Shown one piece after another: positions 38,260-43,608 of a DNA stretch of 43,608 nt. A program made the position numbers and the translations under genes. The notes beneath the pieces were generated by a model, which worked only from the letters and a program-made list of their open reading frames with translations, searched no databases and was not told the origin of the DNA. The stretch spans positions 1 to 43,608 of the forward strand of contig SVJK01000012.1 in assembly GCA_015069015.1 (NCBI GenBank). Direction: 5' to 3'. The DNA comes from Oscillospiraceae bacterium (GTDB lineage Bacteria > Bacillota > Clostridia > UMGS1810). The number at the start of each line of letters is the position of its first letter. Position 1 is the stretch's first letter.

Positions 38260-40524
38260 ATGAGCGAAAAACTTGAAAAAGCAGCCCGTGGCAGAAGAGA
38301 ACTTATGAAAAATGCAGTTGCTGCATATGCAGGGAAAAATTCTGTATTGCTGCATGGTGAAAAATCATATATATCAGAGGATTCAAAGGTGTGTCCATAT
38401 GAAAAAGATAGTCTTCATATGATTCCTCTTGACTTTTTCCTTAAAACAATCGGGAAAGAAAATGAGAGAACTTCATTTGAAACATCTGAAGAAAAAGATG
38501 GAGTTTTATATGCATCACTTGAAGAACTTTGCAAAATTTACGGAAAGTTTTTACATACAGAAATAAACGGTCTTATGATATATTCTGATGATGATATTGA
38601 GAAAGAACTTGACTGGCAACGTAACACAGATGTTATGAGAAATATCTGTGAATCCTTTATGTTTGAAGATATTTCAGGAAAAGAAATAGCTGCTTTGATT
38701 GAAAAAAATCACCCTGATCATCACCATCCGAGACTCTTGTTTTCTCAGGAAAAGATAGATTTTATAAAGGGAGAACTTTCAAAAGAAAACGGCGATAAAG
38801 TTTACAAAAAAATATTTGAAAATATAATAACTTATGCAGATAAGTTTATGACTGAAAACAGTTCAGGCTATGAAATAAGAGATGGAATCAGACTTTTGTA
38901 TGTGTGTCGTGAGAATGGCGAAAGGATGATACTTTGTGCTCTTGCCTACCTTTTGACAGGAGAAGAAAAATACGCAAAAAGGGCATATCTTGAAATGTAT
39001 AACTGTGCCTGCTTTATAAACTGGAATCCCTATCACTTCCTTGATGTGGGGGAAATGTGTGCAAGCCTTGGTATGTGTTATGACTGGCTTTATAACTGGA
39101 TGGACGAAAACGAAAGACTCTATATCCGACGTGCCATATTCCAAAAAGGTATAATGCAGATTATTGATGACTTTGACGATAAAGAAAGAAAACGTTCCTG
39201 GAACTGGAGAGGTGACCTTGCGGATAACTGGTGCCTTGTAATTTCGGGCGTAGGTCTTAGTGCAATGTCAATATTTGATGAACTGTCAGAGGAAGAAAGA
39301 CCATATGCAGAGCGTGCGATGGAGCAGACTCTTCTTGATATGAGACGTGCCCTCAGTCTTTTTGCACCCTATGGCGGCTATGAAGAAGGATTTAATTACT
39401 GGGGCTATGCAATGGAATATTTCACCCAGACCATAGAGTCTCTGAAAAATGCCGCAGGAAGTTATTTTGGTTATGTGGATGTTGTGGGAATGAAACTTAC
39501 AAATAAGTTTATGATGGCAGTCAACGGCTCTGTCAGTGTGTTCAGTTATCACGACTGCGCAAGACCCGGCTCAGACTATCCTCCCCAGATGATGTTTTTA
39601 GCAAAATATTTTAACACTCTCCACGAGGCAAAACCGAGAATAGAGATGATTTTAAACGGTGGTCTTCCAGGGGAAGGTCACGATGTATATTCGGATCTTT
39701 TCTGGTACGATCCGAAAATGCTTGATGCAGGCAATAGTTCAGAGGTTAAAGATGTGTTTTTGCCTATTTCCGAAATTGCAACAATGAGAAGCGGATGGAC
39801 AAAAGACGATATGTTTGTGGGATTCCACTGTGACAATCCTCTGGGTGACGGAAAAGGCCACAGCCATATGGATGTTGGAACATTTGTCATGGATGCCTTT
39901 GGTGAAACATTCTTCATTGACCTCGGTGCAGATAATTATAATGTTTCCGACTACTATAATACCTACCGTGTAAGAGCAGAAGGTCACAACGTTCTTGTGT
40001 TCAATGCTGATGAAAGACACGGACAGAAAAAAGGCGGAATCGGTGGAATTGAAAAATATGAATTTGGTGAAAATGAAAGTTTTGCAATCGGTAACCTTTC
40101 AGATGTGTATGACGATGACATCGGAATTGAAACATACAAAAGAGGGGTGAAAATAGGCGAGGGCAAAACGGAAGTAAGTGTTCAGGACGAAGTTAAATTA
40201 AATAAAAAAGCCTCTGTATGGTGGTTCGCTCATACAGAAGCAGATGTTGCGATTTCACCTGACGGAAAAAGTGCAATTCTCACAAAAGGCACAAAGAAAC
40301 TGAAAGCAACACTAAATTGCAATGCTGATGCAAAATTTACTGTTATGGATGCAAAACTTCTTCCAAAGTCACCTGTAATTAAAGATCAGGAACCAAATGA
40401 CGGGGTCAGAAAACTTTCCATGTACCTTGAGGAAATAGAAGAACTCAATCTCTGTGTAACATTCTCATCGCCCGAGGCTGAAAAAAGAGATTTTGTTCCG
40501 ATGGAAAACTGGTGCAGTAAATAA
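38260..40524 (+). CDS. Heparinase II/III-like protein (polysaccharide lyase fold)
   Basis: A 754-residue protein without signal peptide. An N-terminal stretch (about 20-110) with AYAGKNSVLLHGEKSYISED and LDFFLKTIG resembles a copper amine oxidase-like stalk domain. HPRLLFSQEKIDFIKGEL (about 156-173) starts the (alpha/alpha) toroid seen in PL12/15/17/21 lyases, including YLLTGEEKYAKRAYLEM and GGYEEGFNYWGYAMEYF. The C-terminal beta-sandwich has the heparinase II/III signature HSHMDVGTFVMDAFGETFFI, then AEGHNVLVFNADE. Relatives cleave uronate-containing glycans such as heparin or alginate by beta-elimination. ATG 38260 has GGAGG at 8 bases. Confidence 0.82.
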   Translation: MSEKLEKAARGRRELMKNAVAAYAGKNSVLLHGEKSYISEDSKVCPYEKDSLHMIPLDFFLKTIGKENERTSFETSEEKDGVLYASLEELCKIYGKFLHTEINGLMIYSDDDIEKELDWQRNTDVMRNICESFMFEDISGKEIAALIEKNHPDHHHPRLLFSQEKIDFIKGELSKENGDKVYKKIFENIITYADKFMTENSSGYEIRDGIRLLYVCRENGERMILCALAYLLTGEEKYAKRAYLEMYNCACFINWNPYHFLDVGEMCASLGMCYDWLYNWMDENERLYIRRAIFQKGIMQIIDDFDDKERKRSWNWRGDLADNWCLVISGVGLSAMSIFDELSEEERPYAERAMEQTLLDMRRALSLFAPYGGYEEGFNYWGYAMEYFTQTIESLKNAAGSYFGYVDVVGMKLTNKFMMAVNGSVSVFSYHDCARPGSDYPPQMMFLAKYFNTLHEAKPRIEMILNGGLPGEGHDVYSDLFWYDPKMLDAGNSSEVKDVFLPISEIATMRSGWTKDDMFVGFHCDNPLGDGKGHSHMDVGTFVMDAFGETFFIDLGADNYNVSDYYNTYRVRAEGHNVLVFNADERHGQKKGGIGGIEKYEFGENESFAIGNLSDVYDDDIGIETYKRGVKIGEGKTEVSVQDEVKLNKKASVWWFAHTEADVAISPDGKSAILTKGTKKLKATLNCNADAKFTVMDAKLLPKSPVIKDQEPNDGVRKLSMYLEEIEELNLCVTFSSPEAEKRDFVPMENWCSK

Positions 40525-40539
40525 CAAAAGGAGAAAATT

Positions 40540-41892
40540 ATGAAACTGTTAACTTTAGAACAACACCGAAAAAGAATTAATAATATCAACGAAGCCGAAA
40601 GGGATAATATAACATATACCAAAAGACACAGAATAGTTGATTATATGCCGGGACAGTCAACCTATAACCTTGGGGATTATCCTGCAAAATTTTCCATTGA
40701 GCCAACAGAATATGATTATAATCTCTTAAAAAGTATGGCAGAAAACGGAGTTGAACTCATTCAGATTCACGAAGAGTGGAATGACGCCATAAGACATCTG
40801 GGAGCAGATAAATTTACAAGCCACGATCCCGAAGGTATGCAGAAATTTGTTGACCTTTGTCACTATTTTGGCATAAAAATAATCCCCTATATTTCAACGG
40901 GATATTTCCACATATCAGATCCTGATTACAGAGAAGATTTCGGACGCCCGGGATGTGACTATGCTTTTCGCTCTCTCTATTCAGACTTCAGAAAATGCTA
41001 TGCCGGAAGTGCAAGCTGGAGAGAATATATGCTCAAAAAGACCTTTGAAGCAGTTGATAAATACGGTTTTGACGGCATATATAATGACTGGGGATATGAC
41101 GGACTCGATATCCAGCAAGAAAAGGATGTAAACAAAGATGTTTATGACATAAAATTTCCTTATGATCCTGAAATTGAAGACCTTCTCTGCCTTGTGTACA
41201 ATGAGGTGAAAAGACGAGGAGGCGTGTACAAGGTTCATGCAGACCTCAACAATCGCCCCAATACCAAAGACAGAGTGTATGACTATCTGTGGATAGGAGA
41301 GGGTGTAAAAGGAAAGAACTTTGGCATAGGCAAAGAATATCAGCCCTACATAGTTCCCTGTCAGCATATGCATTTTAATGAATATCCCACCCTCGATTAC
41401 TACTATGCCACAACCATTCCTTTCATGCAGTTCCCACTTCTTAAATCAGGACGTCCGTTCTATGGAAAAGCCATAGATGTCCCCGGTGTTAAATACTACA
41501 CACCCATAGAAGATACCTTTGAAGCCAAAGTCCAAAAATATATGAAAGACCATCCCGACGGTCCATATGTATACAGTCTCTGGTCAGGAATTCCCGACGA
41601 TACAATGGAATATTCAAGATGGTCAAAATTCATGGCACTCTACAGACCAATGGTTGAGCAAAGCAGCATTGCCTATATTGAACTTCGTGACAGTGCGGCA
41701 ATATTGTCCAAACTTCCCGGTGATGTGTATGTTTCAATGTTTGTAAATGAAGATATGTATCTTGTGGCATCAAATCTCACAGATGAGGATTATACCCTTG
41801 TTCTTAAAGATAACTGGAAGGACAGACAAAGTGATAAGATCAGTAACTCTTTCACAATAAAGCCCGGTGAGATAGTATTTTTAGTTAAATAA
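40540..41892 (+). CDS. Glycosidase-like TIM-barrel protein
   Basis: A 450-residue protein without signal peptide, 15 bp after the heparinase-like gene with SD AAAGGAG, so co-transcribed. It reads as a glycoside hydrolase-type barrel: GVELIQIHEEWNDA (about 65-78), YFGIKIIPYISTGYFH (about 108-123), YGFDGIYNDWGYDGLD (about 180-195, several acidic candidates), VYKVHADLNN, YLWIGEGVKG (about 248-257), and a small C-terminal beta domain (LVASNLTDEDYTLVLKD, SFTIKPGEIVFLVK) as in alpha-galactosidase-like or GH13/GH36 clans. I cannot give the CAZy family. It probably acts on the oligosaccharides made by the lyase-like protein. Confidence 0.65.
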   Translation: MKLLTLEQHRKRINNINEAERDNITYTKRHRIVDYMPGQSTYNLGDYPAKFSIEPTEYDYNLLKSMAENGVELIQIHEEWNDAIRHLGADKFTSHDPEGMQKFVDLCHYFGIKIIPYISTGYFHISDPDYREDFGRPGCDYAFRSLYSDFRKCYAGSASWREYMLKKTFEAVDKYGFDGIYNDWGYDGLDIQQEKDVNKDVYDIKFPYDPEIEDLLCLVYNEVKRRGGVYKVHADLNNRPNTKDRVYDYLWIGEGVKGKNFGIGKEYQPYIVPCQHMHFNEYPTLDYYYATTIPFMQFPLLKSGRPFYGKAIDVPGVKYYTPIEDTFEAKVQKYMKDHPDGPYVYSLWSGIPDDTMEYSRWSKFMALYRPMVEQSSIAYIELRDSAAILSKLPGDVYVSMFVNEDMYLVASNLTDEDYTLVLKDNWKDRQSDKISNSFTIKPGEIVFLVK

Positions 41893-41933
41893 AATTGCAC
41901 CTCGGATTTATTAAATCATTTTATCAGAAAAAC

Positions 41934-41973
41934 AAGACTAACCTCAACTTTTAAAGCGGGTTAGTCTTATTTT
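41934..41973. terminator. Rho-independent terminator
   Basis: AAGACTAACC (41934-41943) pairs perfectly with GGTTAGTCTT (41959-41968), followed by ATTTTT. It closes the heparinase-like operon. Confidence 0.85.
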
Positions 41974-41979
41974 TAATCA

Positions 41980-42103
41980 AGCTGGTGATCGGACTTGAAC
42001 CGACGATCTATTGATTACGAAAGGGAATTTTTTATACAAAAATCTTTCGCTCGCAAACCGCAGTATTATTAGTCCTTTTCTACCAACTTTAAACTACTAA
42101 TGC
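41980..42103 (-). pseudogene. tRNA-Thr relic interrupted by about 50 bases
   Basis: Read on the minus strand, the 3' half is an almost normal tRNA-Thr: anticodon-loop side TTTCGTAATCA (would-be anticodon CGT), T-arm GTCGG-TTCAAGT-CCGAT and acceptor CACCAGC. The 5' part GCATTAGTAGTTTAAAGTTG followed by GTAGAAA aligns with the usual GCTGGTGTAGCTCAGTTGGTAGAGCA-like D-arm, but the acceptor half no longer pairs well. Between them, in place of the 5' anticodon stem, lie about 50 bases with a hairpin (CGAAAG … CTTTCG around an A/T-rich stem). The total is 124 nt instead of about 76. Most likely an inactive gene. Confidence 0.55.
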
Positions 42104-42381
42104 ATAATAGACACTTTCATTTTTTTATAACAATTATGTACTTTTCTATTTATGTTATACCATATTTGACGGAAAAAACAACCCCCATGAATAAAGAATT
42201 ATCGCCGCTTTCAATAAAAATAACGCTATCCATTTACTTTGAAGCTCTTATGTGATATAATTGTAAATAATTATATTAATGGAGGGCTGTATTAGACTCA
42301 GCAGAAATAGTTTGACCTCAGTTTTCACATAAATAATCAATTCTGTCAGGACTTATTTTTTAAAGGTAGGAGATGATAACG
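42104..42381. other. Gene-free AT-rich region
   Basis: No gene-like frame. It holds an isolated GGAGG (42282-42286) with TATAAT-like boxes upstream (about 42255-42260) but no start codon at a useful distance, suggesting a lost or very short gene. Confidence 0.35.
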
Positions 42382-42450
42382 GTGATTTACGAAAATCTGA
42401 TAACATCATTAACATCCGGGGTGTCTCTGGTTTTGAGAATGTTATCATAG
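42382..42450 (+). CDS. Tiny ORF, possible relic of a holin-like type I toxin
   Basis: GTG 42382 lies 9 bases after AGGAG and encodes 22 residues (VIYENLITSLTSGVSLVLRM, then LS). The start (hydrophobic, YENL, then a membrane-type stretch) is like the short holin-like toxins of Firmicute type I systems, but those usually have 30 or more residues and a basic end. The coding region is bracketed by a perfect inverted repeat, TGATAACAT (42398-42406) / ATGTTATCA (42439-42447), that could instead make it a leader peptide or attenuator. Confidence 0.25.
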   Translation: MIYENLITSLTSGVSLVLRMLS

Positions 42451-42476
42451 TCCGATAAAGAGCCATCAAAACATCC

Positions 42477-42505
42477 TTGACATACCTGTGATATTATGGT
42501 ACATT
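42477..42505 (+). promoter_or_regulatory. Probable promoter of the second DeoR gene
   Basis: TTGACA (42477-42482), 17-bp spacer, TACATT (42500-42505). It leaves a leader of about 145 nt before the start codon at 42658. Confidence 0.5.
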
Positions 42506-42657
42506 TAACTTAAGAATTTAATTTCTGAAATGTGTATTTTGCCTTTTTAAGGACTTTTACATTATGATTTTATAATTTGTAATTTTTTCGGAAAATTAAT
42601 GGTAATATAGATAGAACATACGGGAGATTTTCCCCATTATGACACAGGAGGGAGACC

Positions 42658-43419
42658 ATGTCTGCAGAAGAAAGACGCAGTCAAATTGAAGCACTGTTAA
42701 GAGAACACAAGGAACTGGATGTCAGCTATATTGTAAATAGCTTTGATGTATCTAGTGTAACCATCAGAAATGATTTGATATATCTTGAAAGAAATGGCAT
42801 CGTTGAGAGGAAATTCGGGAAGGTAGTGCTCAAAATGGACTTCCCGAGCTTCAGTATATTTGATCCTCATACAATTAAGGAACTTGATGCCAAGGAAAAA
42901 ATAGGAAAACACGCAGCAAGACTCATTAATGATAATGAATCAATTCTGCTTTATACTGGTAGCACAACTCTCCAAATTGCAAGGTTTTTCCCGAAAGATA
43001 AGCATGCTATCGTTGTTACTAACTCATTGAGTATTGCAAACGAGTTACGCAAGGAAAGTCTTGCAAAGATTATCTTTTTAGGTGGAAATTTAAATATTGA
43101 AACAGGATCAACTTATGGAATTGGTGCTATAAAGCAACTGGAATACTATAATATCGATAAGTTGTTTCTGGCTGTTGACGGAATTAGTGCAAGCGGTGGA
43201 ATCACAAACGATCAACCTTTTGAGACGGATATCAATAACGCAATGATAAATAAAGCAAAAGAGGTTATTGTTGTTGCAGACCATACCAAAATCGGGGTAG
43301 ATAGATTTGTAAAATTGCAAAGTCTCGACAAGGTGGACAGACTTATCACAACATCCAAGGCAGATGCCGAAGAACTTAAGCGAATCAGCGCATTAGGAGT
43401 TAAAATAGATATTGTTTAA
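42658..43419 (+). CDS. DeoR-family transcriptional repressor
   Basis: A 253-residue DeoR regulator. Winged helix at 1-57 (RRSQIEALLREHKELDVSYI, DVSSVTIRNDLIYLERNGIV). The usual R-x-HGG box after the HTH has become RKFGKVVLK. Sensor domain from about 75: IGKHAARLINDNESILLYTG, STTLQIARFF, VVTNSLSIANEL, IIFLGGNLNIETGSTYGIGA, LAVDGISASGGITNDQPFET and VVADHTKIG, all in family order. It binds a sugar phosphate of unknown identity. SD AGGAGGGAG lies before ATG. Likely targets are beyond the right edge, since the genes to the left are closed off by a terminator. Confidence 0.92.
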   Translation: MSAEERRSQIEALLREHKELDVSYIVNSFDVSSVTIRNDLIYLERNGIVERKFGKVVLKMDFPSFSIFDPHTIKELDAKEKIGKHAARLINDNESILLYTGSTTLQIARFFPKDKHAIVVTNSLSIANELRKESLAKIIFLGGNLNIETGSTYGIGAIKQLEYYNIDKLFLAVDGISASGGITNDQPFETDINNAMINKAKEVIVVADHTKIGVDRFVKLQSLDKVDRLITTSKADAEELKRISALGVKIDIV

Positions 43420-43454
43420 TCCAATACGCATTTTGAAACGGCAAAATAATCTTG

Positions 43455-43490
43455 AAAGAGCGAAATCCACTTGTGGATTTCGCTCTTTTT
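43455..43490 (+). terminator. Rho-independent terminator after DeoR
   Basis: AAAGAGCGAAATCCAC pairs with GTGGATTTCGCTCTTT, followed by Ts. A second, T-less hairpin ACCACGCGA-TAG-TCGCGTGGT follows at 43502-43522. Confidence 0.85.
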
Positions 43491-43555
43491 GTATAACGAA
43501 AACCACGCGATAGTCGCGTGGTTCAATAGAGGTTAACCGATGAGTAATAAATCCT

Positions 43556-43608
43556 CCGATTGTGATATAATAGTTTTGACCTGCCAGTCAAATATAAAAC
43601 ACAATCGG
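43556..43608. repeat. Nested inverted repeats at the right edge
   Basis: CCGATTGTG (43556-43564) and CACAATCGG (43600-43608) are perfect 9-bp inverted repeats, and TTTGAC-CTGCCA-GTCAAA (43575-43592) is nested inside. TATAAT (43566-43571) lies between them. This could be an insertion-sequence end or an operator/promoter of the next gene; the window stops at the last base of the repeat. Confidence 0.4.

Overview
The window looks like a chromosomal segment of a low-GC, spore-former-lineage Firmicute, most likely a gut-type member of the Clostridia. The reasons are the AT-rich intergenic DNA with strong T-run hairpin terminators, spoVG beside murC, the nnrD / GerS-YdcC-like lipoprotein / mazE / mazF order, a PrsA-type PpiC lipoprotein, an SLH-domain protein, an SD-led translation style with many TTG starts, and the density of AraC/DeoR regulators and glycan enzymes. 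No species can be named from the sequence alone.

Layout. 1-630: end of a possible holin-like gene, then an array of short stem-loops separated by a 7-nt word, leading directly into the ribosome-binding site of a truncated four-helix-bundle (23S-IVS/Avd-like) gene. 915-6281: a carbohydrate operon (compact uronate isomerase uxaC, GH106-like glycosidase, SGNH hydrolase, secreted SLH protein). 6336-9019: an AraC regulator divergent from a PIG-L-type sugar deacetylase and a NagB-superfamily deaminase/isomerase. 9281-11865: small XRE regulator, class I aminotransferase, histidine phosphatase. 11984-15151: leftward operon of YfcE-type phosphoesterase, biotin ligase, a small membrane protein and an Orn/Lys/Arg-decarboxylase-fold PLP enzyme. 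15271-18018: hairpin cluster, epimerase plus GatD-like dehydrogenase, and a divergent DeoR regulator with a duplicated 14-bp operator candidate. 18185-25730: a seven-gene leftward catabolic cluster (GH20-like enzyme, TIM-barrel glycosidase-like protein, two SIS paralogues, PfkB kinase, an unrecognised protein, Gfo/Idh oxidoreductase) with its own divergent AraC regulator, bracketed by a ~68-bp direct repeat. 25867-27117: repeat-rich zone: a broken small gene, a second stem-loop array with a different separator, and four 195/196-bp tandem units, each carrying a copy of the tRNA-Glu 3' end, stacked behind the intact tRNA-Glu(UUC). 27386-34649: housekeeping block (prsA-like, spoVG, murC, secreted protein, mazEF, lipoprotein, nnrD, membrane protein, polysaccharide deacetylase). 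34977-41892: AraC regulator, GH5-type glycosidase, DMT transporter, a 275-bp palindromic MITE-like element, heparinase II/III-like protein and a glycosidase-like TIM barrel. 41980-43608: an interrupted tRNA-Thr relic, a possible holin-like toxin relic, a DeoR regulator, and an inverted repeat at the window edge.

How it works together. The catabolic genes fit intracellular breakdown of imported oligosaccharides: most glycosidase-like proteins have no signal peptide, and oxidoreductase, isomerase, kinase, deacetylase and epimerase functions sit beside them, each block with a local AraC or DeoR regulator. No PTS, ABC or MFS sugar transporter is encoded here, so uptake must come from elsewhere. 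The parts hardest to explain with known feature types are the two stem-loop arrays, the tRNA-Glu-tail tandem array, the hairpin cluster at 15271-15434 and the kinase/double-SIS/oxidoreductase cluster.
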